From an uncultured Lachnospiraceae bacterium (GTDB lineage: Bacteria; Bacillota; Clostridia; Lachnospirales; Lachnospiraceae), in contig CANDKY010000027.1 in the NCBI GenBank assembly GCA_947385425.1, forward strand, positions 1 through 41,671: DNA of 41,671 nt. Direction: 5' to 3'. Below are positions 33,374-41,671 of the stretch, in pieces; the stretch's first letter is position 1, and each line of letters opens with the position of its first letter. The position numbers and the translations under genes are program-made. The notes under the pieces were generated by a model. That model saw nothing but the letters and a program-made list of their open reading frames with translations. It made no database searches and was not told the DNA's origin.

Positions 33374-35095
33374 ATGGGTTACATGGATGAATTTAACTTT
33401 TGGTTAAGCGATTCGTACTTCGATGAAGGCACGAAGAAAGAACTCGAGGCAATCAAAGGCGATGAGAAGGAAATCGAAGACCGCTTCTATAAAGAACTGG
33501 AATTCGGCACGGGAGGCCTGCGCGGCGTGATTGGTGCGGGGACAAACCGTATGAATATTTATACCGTGCGCAAGGCAACGCAGGGGCTGGCGAATTACAT
33601 ACTGAAACAGGGCGGCAGGGAGAAGGGGGTCGCCATTGCCTACGATTCCAGAAGGAAGTCGCCGGAATTTGCGGATGAAGCGGCTCTCTGCCTGGCGGCA
33701 AACGGGATCAAGGCATATGTGTTTGACGAACTTCGCCCGACGCCGGAGCTGTCTTTTGCATTGAGGACGCTGGGATGTATTTCCGGTATTGTTATCACGG
33801 CAAGCCATAACCCGCCGGAATATAACGGTTATAAGGCATACTGGGAGGACGGTGCACAGGTAACGGCGCCGAAGGACAAAGAGATTATTACGGAAGTAAA
33901 AAATGTAACGGATTACCATGAAGTAAAGACCATGGACAAGGAGGAAGCGATCAAGTCCGGGCTTTATCAGGTGATTGGCAAGGAAATAGACGATGCTTAC
34001 ATGGCAGAATTAAAGAAGCAGATCATCCATCCGGAGATCATCAAAGAGATGGCGGATGATATGAAGATTGTGTACTCCCCGTTCAACGGGACAGGGAACA
34101 AACCGGTAAGGCGGATCCTGTCCGAGCTGGGCTTCAAACATGTATATGTGGTGCCGGAGCAGGAAAATCCCGATCCGGATTTCACTACGCTGGATTATCC
34201 GAACCCGGAAGACCCGAAAGCATTTACCCTTGCGTTAAAGCTGGCAAAGGAGAAAAACGCGGATATTGTCCTTGCTACCGATCCGGATGCGGACAGGCTG
34301 GGTATCTATGCTTTGGACACAAAGAGCGGCGAGTATGTTCCGTTTACCGGAAATATGTCAGGGATGCTTATTGCCGAATATATCTTGAGGGAGAGGACGG
34401 CGGAAGGGCTTATGCCTGAGAATCCCGCTTTGGTAACGACAATCGTTACAACCAATATGGCAAAAGCTATCTGCGACGACTATAAAGTAAAATGCATTGA
34501 AGTACTGACCGGCTTTAAATATATCGGCGAGCAGATCAAATGGTTCGAGCAGAGCGGTTCCAACCATTATGTGTTTGGCCTGGAAGAGAGTTACGGATGT
34601 CTGGCAGGAACCCATGCAAGGGATAAGGATGCCGTTGTAGCGGTTATGTGCCTGTGCGAAATGGCGGCATGGTGCAAGAAGAACGGTAAGACCGTCTGGG
34701 ATCAGATGCTGGCATTGTACGAGAAGTACGGCTACTACAAAGAGACACAGTATGCAATTACGCTGAAAGGGATTGAAGGCTCTAAGCAGATCGCGGAGAT
34801 TATGGATAAGCTGAGAAGCAACCCGCCGAAGGAGTTTGGCGATCTGAAAGTAGTGGAAGTAAGGGATTATGACGGCAATAAGGTGGTAAATATGGAAACC
34901 GGTGAGGAGAGGGAGACAGGGCTTCCGAAGTCCAACGTACTTTACTTCGACCTGACCAACGATTCCTGGTGCTGTGCCCGTCCTTCCGGTACGGAACCGA
35001 AGCTGAAATTCTATATGGGCGTTAAGGGAACGAGCCTTGAGGATGCGCAGGCGAAAGTTGAGAAGCTGACAGAGGCTTTGAAAGCCCATATCTAA
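33374..35095 (+). CDS. pgcA: Alpha-phosphoglucomutase (phospho-sugar mutase)
   Basis: A 573-residue alpha-D-phosphohexomutase that interconverts glucose-6-phosphate and glucose-1-phosphate. All four family motifs are present: catalytic serine in ITASHNPPEYNGYK (Ser144), metal loop DPDADRLG (303-310), sugar-binding GLEESYG, and phosphate-binding RPSGTEPKLKFY near the C-terminus. Length and motifs fit Firmicutes PgcA rather than the shorter GlmM. GGAGGAG before the ATG suggests strong translation. It supplies the substrate of RmlA encoded upstream, so its place in a polysaccharide locus makes sense. Phosphomannomutase activity cannot be excluded. Confidence 0.93.
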   Translation: MGYMDEFNFWLSDSYFDEGTKKELEAIKGDEKEIEDRFYKELEFGTGGLRGVIGAGTNRMNIYTVRKATQGLANYILKQGGREKGVAIAYDSRRKSPEFADEAALCLAANGIKAYVFDELRPTPELSFALRTLGCISGIVITASHNPPEYNGYKAYWEDGAQVTAPKDKEIITEVKNVTDYHEVKTMDKEEAIKSGLYQVIGKEIDDAYMAELKKQIIHPEIIKEMADDMKIVYSPFNGTGNKPVRRILSELGFKHVYVVPEQENPDPDFTTLDYPNPEDPKAFTLALKLAKEKNADIVLATDPDADRLGIYALDTKSGEYVPFTGNMSGMLIAEYILRERTAEGLMPENPALVTTIVTTNMAKAICDDYKVKCIEVLTGFKYIGEQIKWFEQSGSNHYVFGLEESYGCLAGTHARDKDAVVAVMCLCEMAAWCKKNGKTVWDQMLALYEKYGYYKETQYAITLKGIEGSKQIAEIMDKLRSNPPKEFGDLKVVEVRDYDGNKVVNMETGEERETGLPKSNVLYFDLTNDSWCCARPSGTEPKLKFYMGVKGTSLEDAQAKVEKLTEALKAHI

Positions 35096-35124
35096 AGGGG
35101 CAGGGCTGGAGAGAAAATCTTCCT

Positions 35125-35175
35125 ACCTGTGCGGTTGGCGCCCTGTACCCTCCCGGCACCCCTGGTTGCACGGGT
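35125..35175 (+). repeat. Hairpin repeat, family C (copy 3)
   Basis: CCTGTGCGGTTGGCGCCCTG, then CCTCCCGGC and an imperfect right arm GGTTGCACGGGT. It lies 30 bases after the phosphoglucomutase stop and may act as its terminator. Confidence 0.6.
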
Positions 35176-35294
35176 AAAAATCTTTTCAGGGACAGGTATA
35201 AAAAGGCAGATATATAGGCAGAAATACAAAAGCGGAAAGGCAGAAGTAAAATGGGAAAGGCCGGATAGTGGGAAAAGCCAAATAGGGGATAAGG

Positions 35295-35333
35295 AAAAGG
35301 GAAGGGATCCGCAGGACGGGTTTCTTCCCTTTT
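35295..35333 (+). terminator. Stem-loop in the leader of a glycosyltransferase gene
   Basis: AAAAGGGAAG (35295-35304) pairs perfectly with CTTCCCTTTT (35324-35333) around a 19-base loop. The T-run after the stem makes it terminator-like. The 315-base gap between the two genes holds this and the family C repeat, but no gene. Confidence 0.45.
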
Positions 35334-35410
35334 CAGGGATGAGGAAAGCGGCGGGGGACGGGAATGGGACAAAACCGAAACCGGCGGGCATGACAGGGGA
35401 GTGTAGGAAG

Positions 35411-36853
35411 ATGGGACGGAGAATTATAAAAATCAGTAATTTACGCAAGACATATAATTATGTAAGGAAAAACGGTTTAAAGAGTGCATATTATGCGGCC
35501 CTGGAGCGGATAATGAGTGAAAAAGGTTCTTCTTACCATTATAAACAGCCAGGGAAGGATGTGCTGGCGGCGCAGAGGGCGGCAGGGCATAAGTTTTCCT
35601 GCCGGTTCAGTATTCTCGTGCCTGCATATGAGACGGAGGAGGAATACTTCAGGGAAATGATGGATTCCGTACTGGGGCAAAGTTATGGGAACCTGGAGCT
35701 GTTAATCGCGGATGCGAGCCGTTCAGGGCGCGTAAAAAAGATCGTGGACACTTATCAGGACGACAGGATACGTTATATTCCTTTGCCGGAAAACAAAGGA
35801 ATATCGGAAAATACCAATTTTGCGCTGGAGGCGGCAAAGGGGGATTATATCGGGTTGCTGGATCATGATGATGTGCTTACCGGCGATGCGCTGTACAGCA
35901 TGGCAAAAGCGATATACCAGAGGGAAAAAAACGGGGATACGGCATGGCTGCTTTACTCCGATGAAGATAAGGGAAACAGCGGGCTGACGGAATTTTACGA
36001 GCCTCATTTTAAGCCGCCGTTAAATATGGATTTGCTCCTGTCAAATAATTATATCTGCCATTTTCTTGTGATGAAAAGGGAACTGATGCAGGAACTGCGG
36101 TTCCGCGGGGAATATGACGGGGCGCAGGATTACGATTTGATACTCCGGGCTGTCGGCAGGCTGGCGTATGGGGGAGCGGAAAACGCACATCAGGATTTAT
36201 ACGGGGACAGGGAAGGACGGGGAGAAGAAGAGCGGGAAAGCGCAGGGGCAGGCAGTATGGCGGGCAGAAGCGCCGTGATCCATATTCCTAAAGTGTTATA
36301 TCATTGGCGCTGCCATGATTTGTCCACAGCGGAGAATCCGGCGAGTAAATGTTATGCTTATGAGGCCGGGAAACGTGCTTTGGAAGATTTCCTGAAAGAG
36401 AGGGGATGGAAAGGGACGGTCAGCCATACGGAACATTTGGGTTTTTACCGTATTGCGTATAAGGAGAATATCTTTGCACAACGTATGGATGTGGGCGTGG
36501 AAGCAGGGAGGATTCTGGACCACAGGGGGAGGATATGCGGCGGCGCTTATAATGAAAACGGGAGTGTGCTTTATGGGGGGCTGCACCGGGAGTTCGGCGG
36601 ATATATGCACCGGGCGTGCCTGAGGCAGGAAGTGTATGCGGCGGATATACGCTGTATGCGTGTGCGGGAAGAGCTTTGGGGGATTTTTGCGCAGGTATTC
36701 GGGATGCTGTACCGGGAAAATGAAAAAGGCTGGTTTGACTATGCGGGAACGGAGATGCAGGGCGGGGATATTTCGGCGGAACAGGTGCAAAAATGCCTGG
36801 ATTTCGGCAGGCGTGTGCGGAAAGCGGGATATACGGTAGTGTGGTCGCCGTGA
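35411..36853 (+). CDS. Family-2 glycosyltransferase with degenerate second half
   Basis: A 480-residue protein from ATG 35411, preceded by GGGGAG; the open frame extends further upstream but without support. The first GT-A domain (about 65-330) has FSILVPAYETE, LIADASRSG, GLLDHDDVLTGD with D151-H-D-D, YSDEDKGN, FKPPLNMDLLLSNNYICHF and YDGAQDYDLILR. A low-complexity insert with EGRGEEERESAGAG breaks the domain near 260-285. The C-terminal part (about 340-480) follows the outline of a second GT-A domain but lacks its DXD and the AVTGA motif, so it is probably structural. Donor and linkage unknown; a rhamnosyl or similar transferase is likely from context. Confidence 0.82.
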   Translation: MGRRIIKISNLRKTYNYVRKNGLKSAYYAALERIMSEKGSSYHYKQPGKDVLAAQRAAGHKFSCRFSILVPAYETEEEYFREMMDSVLGQSYGNLELLIADASRSGRVKKIVDTYQDDRIRYIPLPENKGISENTNFALEAAKGDYIGLLDHDDVLTGDALYSMAKAIYQREKNGDTAWLLYSDEDKGNSGLTEFYEPHFKPPLNMDLLLSNNYICHFLVMKRELMQELRFRGEYDGAQDYDLILRAVGRLAYGGAENAHQDLYGDREGRGEEERESAGAGSMAGRSAVIHIPKVLYHWRCHDLSTAENPASKCYAYEAGKRALEDFLKERGWKGTVSHTEHLGFYRIAYKENIFAQRMDVGVEAGRILDHRGRICGGAYNENGSVLYGGLHREFGGYMHRACLRQEVYAADIRCMRVREELWGIFAQVFGMLYRENEKGWFDYAGTEMQGGDISAEQVQKCLDFGRRVRKAGYTVVWSP

Positions 36854-37061
36854 ACGTTGGGCGGGACTGCGGGAGCAGGAGATATATTTGCAAAACCGAT
36901 GGCCGGTGCAGGCCGGATAGAGTACTATTGTGCAATCGGGGAAACAGGCTGAAATACAAAACATATACAAAGTGGGGAATGACAGACAGTCAGAAAGAGT
37001 TTTCGGACAGTCTGGGGGCACGGAGTTGGGATTTCAGGGGAAACAGGAGGAGATGGGCCGG

Positions 37062-38174
37062 ATGGGCAGGAAACAGGGATGGAAAGAACAGAAGAGTGTA
37101 AAAACATGGGAGGACAACCGCCGGAACAGGAAATGGGAAAAGATCAGGCAGGCAGACAGGCAGCAGGCGGCAGTGCGGGGGCAGTGCGCGGACGTGGCTG
37201 TAATTATACCCAATTACGAAGGGGAAAAGTATGTGGAAACCTGTCTGGATTCCCTGTGCCGCGGGAGCCGGGTGCCTGAGATTATTGTGGTGGATAACGG
37301 TTCGCGGGACAGGAGCGTGGAGCGCATAAAAAGGTGGATGGCCAGGCGGGCACGCCGGAAGCTTCCTTCCTGCAGGCTTGTCTGTTTCGGGGAAAATCGC
37401 GGATTCTGTGCGGCAGTGAATGAGGGGATCCGCCTGGCGGAAACGAAGTATGTCATATTGCTGAATAACGATACGCAGGTAGATAAGGATTTTGTAAAGA
37501 ATCTTTACAGGGCAATGAAGAAACGGAAAAATGCCTTTTCTGTAAGCGCCAAGGTATTGTCCCTGCGCCGGCCGGATATTATCGATGATGCCGGGGACTT
37601 ATATTGTGCCCTCGGGTGGGCTTTTGCGTTGGGGAAAGGGAAGAAGAGGGGGGCGTACCGGAAGGAGGCAGAGATTTTTGCGGCCTGTGCCTGCGCGGCG
37701 ATTTACCGGAAGAGTGTTTTTGAAACGATAGGGTATTTTGACGAAAATCATTTTGCATATCTGGAAGACATTGATATCGGCTACCGGGCGAAGATTTCCG
37801 GCTACGGGAATTATTTTGCGCCGGACGCGGTTGTTTACCATGCCGGCAGTGCGGTCAGCGGATCGCGGTATAACGAATTTAAAGTGCATCTTGCTTCCCG
37901 CAACAGCCTATATATGGCATACAAAAATATGCCTTTGCTGCAAATATTGTTAAACGCTCCGTTCCTGGCGGCCGGAATCGGGATAAAAGCACTGTTCTTT
38001 GTAAAAAAGGGATTGGGAAAAGCATATTTTAAAGGGCTTAAGGAAGGGATTGCCCTTATTCTGTCAAGGGAAGGCAGGGAGCAGAAGGTTCCTTTCCGGA
38101 CGGAATGCCTTGGGAATTATGGGAAAATACAGCTTGAGCTTTGGGTGAACCTGGCGCGCAGGATTGTTGGGTGA
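37062..38174 (+). CDS. Family-2 glycosyltransferase (rhamnosyltransferase-like)
   Basis: A 370-residue protein. ATG 37062 is preferred because AGGAGG at 37045-37050 is 11 bases upstream; ATG 37053 is too close, and a GTG at 36930 would add a basic, low-complexity leader. After a basic N-terminal stretch comes a single GT-A domain: VAVIIPNYEGEKYVETCLDS, IIVVDNGSRDRS, GENRGFCAAVNEGI, LLNNDTQVD with Asp137, and FAYLEDIDIGYRAKISGYG. Hydrophobic C-terminal helices (LLQILLNAPFLAAGIGI) suggest membrane association. The pattern matches WcaE/RfbN-like rhamnosyltransferases. It is the last glycan gene before the transporters. Confidence 0.85.
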   Translation: MGRKQGWKEQKSVKTWEDNRRNRKWEKIRQADRQQAAVRGQCADVAVIIPNYEGEKYVETCLDSLCRGSRVPEIIVVDNGSRDRSVERIKRWMARRARRKLPSCRLVCFGENRGFCAAVNEGIRLAETKYVILLNNDTQVDKDFVKNLYRAMKKRKNAFSVSAKVLSLRRPDIIDDAGDLYCALGWAFALGKGKKRGAYRKEAEIFAACACAAIYRKSVFETIGYFDENHFAYLEDIDIGYRAKISGYGNYFAPDAVVYHAGSAVSGSRYNEFKVHLASRNSLYMAYKNMPLLQILLNAPFLAAGIGIKALFFVKKGLGKAYFKGLKEGIALILSREGREQKVPFRTECLGNYGKIQLELWVNLARRIVG

Positions 38175-38263
38175 TTGGCAGATGGGTGCCAGGGCCGCGC
38201 ATAGGGCGGAGAGTGAACTGTAATACAGTAAAGGGCAATCATGAAATAAGTACGCGCTTTCTC

Positions 38264-38292
38264 TTGTCTATTGCAAGATGCAGTGCTATACT
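38264..38292 (+). promoter_or_regulatory. Sigma-A-type promoter of the antiporter gene
   Basis: TTGTCT (38264-38269) and TATACT (38287-38292) are 17 bases apart, about 100 bases before ATG 38395. Confidence 0.5.
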
Positions 38293-38394
38293 GGATCCGG
38301 TGATAAAACAGGGCAGTAATACCGGCTGTATGGGAAAGGATGTTCCCTTTGACATAAAGCGAAAGAAAAAACTATAGAAAAACGGAGCAAAAAA

Positions 38395-40134
38395 ATGAAA
38401 AAGAACAAACTGAGTAACGAGGAACTGCGGGGAAAAAGCATGCAAAACAAAAATACGCTAAACAAAAACATGCAAAATAATGAAATACAAAACAATGAAG
38501 TACAAAACAATGAAGTGCGAAAGAGAGGTCCGTTAAGGAAAAAAATATTGCAGGGAGCCTGGCTCTTTGCTCTGTGCTTTGTTTTGCTGCCGCTCACAGC
38601 GTTTGCGGCGGAGGCTGAACCGGAGTATGTCCCTGCCATGTATGCCACTTTCTGGGCCCTGGTCCCGCCAATGGTTGCCATTGTGCTGGCTTTGATTACA
38701 AAGGAGGTTTACAGTTCTCTGTTTATCGGTATTCTCGTGGGCGGGTTGTTTTATTCCGGGTTTTCCTTTGAGACGACAATGACCCATATTTTTAATAATG
38801 GCTTTGTGGCGGTGCTTTCGGACAGTTATAATGTAGGGATTCTTGTGTTCCTTGTAATACTTGGCGCCATGGTGAGCCTGATGAACCGTGCGGGCGGATC
38901 GGCGGCTTTCGGCCATTATGCCAAAGAGAAAATCAAATCCCGGGCCGGCGCACAGTTGGCTACCGTCGCCCTGGGCGTCCTGATTTTTATTGATGATTAT
39001 TTTAACTGTCTTACGGTAGGCAGTGTTATGAAGCCCGTTACGGATGAGCATAAAGTGTCCCGCGCGAAACTGGCCTATCTGATTGATGCCACGGCCGCCC
39101 CGGTCTGCATCATAGCGCCTATTTCTTCCTGGGCAGCGGCGGTAACAGGGTTTGTGGAAGGGGAGGACGGTTTTTCCATCTTTATCCGCGCCATACCTTA
39201 CAATTTTTATGCAATCTTAACGATTGTTATGATGATTGCCATTATCCTGATGAATGTGGACTTTGGGCCTATGAAATCCCATGAGGCGAATGCGCGGAAA
39301 GGGGATTTATTTTCTGTAGGGGGCAGGGATTCCGTGCAGGAGCCGGAGAATGGCAATCCAAAGGGGAAAGTGATTGACCTTCTGATTCCGATTATTATGT
39401 TAATTGTCTGCTGTGTAATCGGTATGATTTATACGGGGGGATTCTTTGAGGGGGAAGGCTTTGTATCCGCTTTTTCCAACTCGGATGCCTCTGTCGGCCT
39501 GGCATTGGGCAGTATCTGCGCCATGCTGCTGACGGTTATTATCTATCTGATACGGAGAGTATTAAGTTTCACAGATTGCATGAAATGCCTGCCGGACGGG
39601 TTCAAGGCTATGGTTCCGGCCATCTTGATCCTCACCTTTGCATGGACGCTGAAAGCTATGACAGACTCTTTGGGCGCTGCGGTCTTTGTCGCTGATGCGG
39701 TGCAGAAAAGCGCCGGGTCTTTTATGAACTTTTTGCCTGCGATTATTTTCCTTGTGGCCTGCTTCCTTGGATTTTCTACGGGAACCTCCTGGGGAACGTT
39801 CGGGATACTGATTCCTATTGTGGTAAATGTATTTCTGGACTCAAACCCGCAGCTTATGATTATTTCGATTTCCGCCTGCATGGCAGGGGCAGTATGCGGG
39901 GATCACTGCTCGCCGATTTCTGATACCACGATTATGGCCTCCGCGGGCGCACAGTGCGATCATGTCAACCATGTATCGACACAACTGCCTTATGTTATTT
40001 TGGTTGCGGCGGTTTCCTTCGTTACATATATCATTGCGGGATTTACACAGAGCGCATGGATATCGCTGCCTGCAGGAATTATTCTTTTGTCCGTTGTATT
40101 GTTCGGGATAAAGAACAGGGAGAAAGCGACCTGA
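38395..40134 (+). CDS. NhaC-family Na+/H+ antiporter
   Basis: A 579-residue membrane transporter of the NhaC/ArsB-like group that exchanges sodium (or another cation) for protons. Diagnostic stretches include FIDDYFNCLTVGSVMKPVTD, IDATAAPVCIIAPISSWAA, GFSTGTSWGTFGIL and GDHCSPISDTTIMASAGA. About eleven membrane segments are visible. The N-terminus is unusual: an Asn/Lys-rich run of QNNE repeats (about 16-41) and then a signal-peptide-like segment ending LPLTAFAAEAEP. GGAG precedes the ATG. It has its own promoter and seems unrelated to the glycan genes. Confidence 0.88.
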   Translation: MKKNKLSNEELRGKSMQNKNTLNKNMQNNEIQNNEVQNNEVRKRGPLRKKILQGAWLFALCFVLLPLTAFAAEAEPEYVPAMYATFWALVPPMVAIVLALITKEVYSSLFIGILVGGLFYSGFSFETTMTHIFNNGFVAVLSDSYNVGILVFLVILGAMVSLMNRAGGSAAFGHYAKEKIKSRAGAQLATVALGVLIFIDDYFNCLTVGSVMKPVTDEHKVSRAKLAYLIDATAAPVCIIAPISSWAAAVTGFVEGEDGFSIFIRAIPYNFYAILTIVMMIAIILMNVDFGPMKSHEANARKGDLFSVGGRDSVQEPENGNPKGKVIDLLIPIIMLIVCCVIGMIYTGGFFEGEGFVSAFSNSDASVGLALGSICAMLLTVIIYLIRRVLSFTDCMKCLPDGFKAMVPAILILTFAWTLKAMTDSLGAAVFVADAVQKSAGSFMNFLPAIIFLVACFLGFSTGTSWGTFGILIPIVVNVFLDSNPQLMIISISACMAGAVCGDHCSPISDTTIMASAGAQCDHVNHVSTQLPYVILVAAVSFVTYIIAGFTQSAWISLPAGIILLSVVLFGIKNREKAT

Positions 40135-40135
40135 C

Positions 40136-40210
40136 GGGGCAAACCTCCCGCAAAATGGTGAAACGGTTACACCGTGTACAGATGGTGGAAATGAGATTTT
40201 AAACAGGCTT
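40136..40210 (-). repeat. Family A repeat, half copy, abutting the antiporter stop codon
   Basis: Read on the minus strand it gives AAGCCTGTTTAAAATCTCAT, then CCATCTGTACACGGTG and GGTTTGCCCC, matching 2272-2344 closely. It begins one base after the TGA of the antiporter gene. The second half of the palindrome is absent. Confidence 0.7.
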
Positions 40211-40273
40211 TATGCACAGGGGCAAAGATGAAGCTGCTGCTTGCGCAGCGTGCGCCCTGTGCGGGCAATTCCA

Positions 40274-41434
40274 TTATCTGTTTTGGGCGGTCAGTTTATT
40301 CAACGGATAAGTCAGAAGGAAGGAACAAATCCCCAGTGCGGCGACACAGCCCAGGGTGAAATCAAATCCGCTGCGCTCGCTGAAAAATCCGGCCACGACA
40401 GGCACAAGCAGGGAAGCCCCGCCGCTGAAGATACTTAGGGCAATGAGCTGGCTGCTGTTTTTCAGTTTATCAGGTGCGATTTCCAAAATCAGTATTTTCG
40501 AAGCGACGAGAATAATCGGGGTGGAGAATAACTGAAGGATACTCGCGCCAATGATAACGGATGGGTTTTTCGCCCAGGCAAACAAAATAAACTGAAAGGC
40601 CAGCATAACGGAACTTAACCGGAGCAGCTTCAGGCCGCTGAATCTGGCAAGCAGAAAAGAACCCGCCAGATAGGTTGGAATTTCCAGCAAAGACTGCAGG
40701 GACCATTTCATGGAAATCTGGGCATCCGAGGCATGCAAATCTATCATCTTATCAATAACGGTACAATTATTTGCGATCACCATAGAATACATCAGGAACA
40801 GGATTACGACCAATAATACATACTGTTTGTTTGTCATCAACTGTTTGAAATCATAAAAGGATATTTTGCTCTTTTCCTCCATTTTTTCAATATCGGGTAA
40901 AACGATAAGGTTCAGTAAGGAAAGTACAGTAATAGCGGCAATACTGATTCCCAGCCCTTTGTAGGCAAACAGGCTGATAATCAGGGATGCGACCATACTG
41001 CCGGCGGCCCAGCCGATGGAGCCGAACGCTTTTATAAAACTCAGGTTTTTCCGGATATCCTCACTGCATCCCAGAATCCAGGTGTCGTACAAACCGCAGC
41101 ACGCATTGAGCAGCCCGCCGGAGAGGGAAACCAGGGTGAAATAAACGGCGAGTGTGGAATTTGCGGTTGAAAACAATGCGGCGGATACCAGGCCGTATAT
41201 GCAGAGGCTGACAATAATAATCTTTTTCATCGTCTGATACCTGTCCGATAAAACGCCGAACAGGAGCTGGAGGATAATTGTCGCCGCCGCGTATCCGGAC
41301 AAAATAATCCCTCTTTGAAAGGCGGAATATCCTATCTCTGACAGATAAGGGGTAAATTTTGTGGAAGAGAAGGCAAATATTGCATAAGAAAGCATGTAAA
41401 AAATAACAAAATTCAGTTTGTAGTTCTTTTTCAT
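40274..41434 (-). CDS. Major facilitator superfamily transporter
   Basis: A 386-residue MFS permease with twelve hydrophobic segments. ATG 41434 is preferred because GGGAG lies about nine bases upstream; the open frame continues to the window edge but includes the promoter. The A-motif-like loop is GVLSDRYQTMKK between segments 2 and 3. The overall shape (FSSTKFTPYLSEIG, a short central loop DIEKMEEKSKISFYDF) is like the MFS_1-like/sugar-proton symporter group. The substrate cannot be told. It converges with the antiporter gene; a family A repeat separates their ends. Confidence 0.82.
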   Translation of the reverse strand: MKKNYKLNFVIFYMLSYAIFAFSSTKFTPYLSEIGYSAFQRGIILSGYAAATIILQLLFGVLSDRYQTMKKIIIVSLCIYGLVSAALFSTANSTLAVYFTLVSLSGGLLNACCGLYDTWILGCSEDIRKNLSFIKAFGSIGWAAGSMVASLIISLFAYKGLGISIAAITVLSLLNLIVLPDIEKMEEKSKISFYDFKQLMTNKQYVLLVVILFLMYSMVIANNCTVIDKMIDLHASDAQISMKWSLQSLLEIPTYLAGSFLLARFSGLKLLRLSSVMLAFQFILFAWAKNPSVIIGASILQLFSTPIILVASKILILEIAPDKLKNSSQLIALSIFSGGASLLVPVVAGFFSERSGFDFTLGCVAALGICSFLLTYPLNKLTAQNR

Positions 41435-41569
41435 GGCGTTAATCTCCCGGGAGCAGATCTTTTGCTGTGTTATTTTGCAGCGGCTTTGATTCTGCTCGCT
41501 TTTTATGTATTTTCTGTCCGGAAATATTTTTGTGCGAAACGGTGAAAATATTTGGGGGCAGTTTCTTAT

Positions 41570-41598
41570 ATTATATAGGAATGGGAGTGATATTGCAA
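41570..41598 (-). promoter_or_regulatory. Sigma-A-type promoter of the MFS gene
   Basis: On the minus strand TTGCAA (41598-41593) and TATAAT (41575-41570) are 17 bases apart, about 135 bases before the start codon. The match is close to consensus. Confidence 0.65.
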
Positions 41599-41671
41599 TA
41601 AGATCCGTATAAAATGCCACGGTAAACGCATGATTTTCCGGGTTTACCCGCGTAAATAAATATGCTATCAT

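Overview
The window reads as chromosomal DNA of a low-to-mid GC Gram-positive anaerobe, most likely a Lachnospiraceae-type Clostridia. This rests on strong AGGAGG-type ribosome binding sites, Rpn/PD-(D/E)XK transposase-like genes, GH25 lysozymes with Big-type and cell-wall-binding repeats, an NhaC antiporter with a signal-peptide-like start, and tandem family-2 glycosyltransferases. The assignment is by resemblance only. I saw no tRNA, rRNA or CRISPR array.

Layout. 0-2.5 kb is a scrapyard of mobile-element pieces: an Rpn-like tail, an IS256-type transposase start, an antitoxin with no toxin, an Rpn-family nuclease and a palindromic repeat. 2.6-4.2 kb (minus) is an FAD oxidoreductase. 4.7-10.1 kb (plus) holds two membrane proteins that may be halves of a GT-C system, an MBOAT acyltransferase and an SGNH-type partner, which suggests assembly and O-acylation of a surface glycan. 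10.2-12.8 kb (minus) holds an SGNH-like protein lacking the usual serine, a zinc-ribbon protein and an Rpn-family pseudogene split by a 152-bp MITE-like element. 13.4-31.5 kb (plus) is the core surface-polysaccharide locus: giant membrane-anchored GH25, rmlB, rmlA, a second anchored GH25, rmlC, Wzm/TagG permease, Wzt-type ATPase with a C-terminal glycan-binding-like domain, a fused methyltransferase/kinase-like protein, and two large glycosyltransferases. 31.6-33.1 kb is an AT-richer three-gene cassette ending in an Mrr-like nuclease, a candidate defence module. 33.4-38.2 kb resumes with phosphoglucomutase and two more glycosyltransferases. 38.4-41.4 kb is an NhaC antiporter (plus) and an MFS transporter (minus).

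How it fits together. Phosphoglucomutase makes glucose-1-phosphate; RmlA, RmlB and RmlC carry it towards dTDP-rhamnose (rmlD is not in the window). The glycosyltransferases would build a rhamnose-containing polymer, the ABC transporter would export it, and the methyltransferase/kinase-like protein looks like a chain-end capping enzyme of the WbdD kind that the C-terminal domain of the ATPase could recognise. The two anchored muramidases could open or remodel peptidoglycan where the polymer is attached. The non-coding DNA is unusually rich in structured repeats: at least five palindromic families and two non-coding tandem arrays. One family shows compensatory changes between copies and its end supplies the Shine-Dalgarno sequence of two genes.
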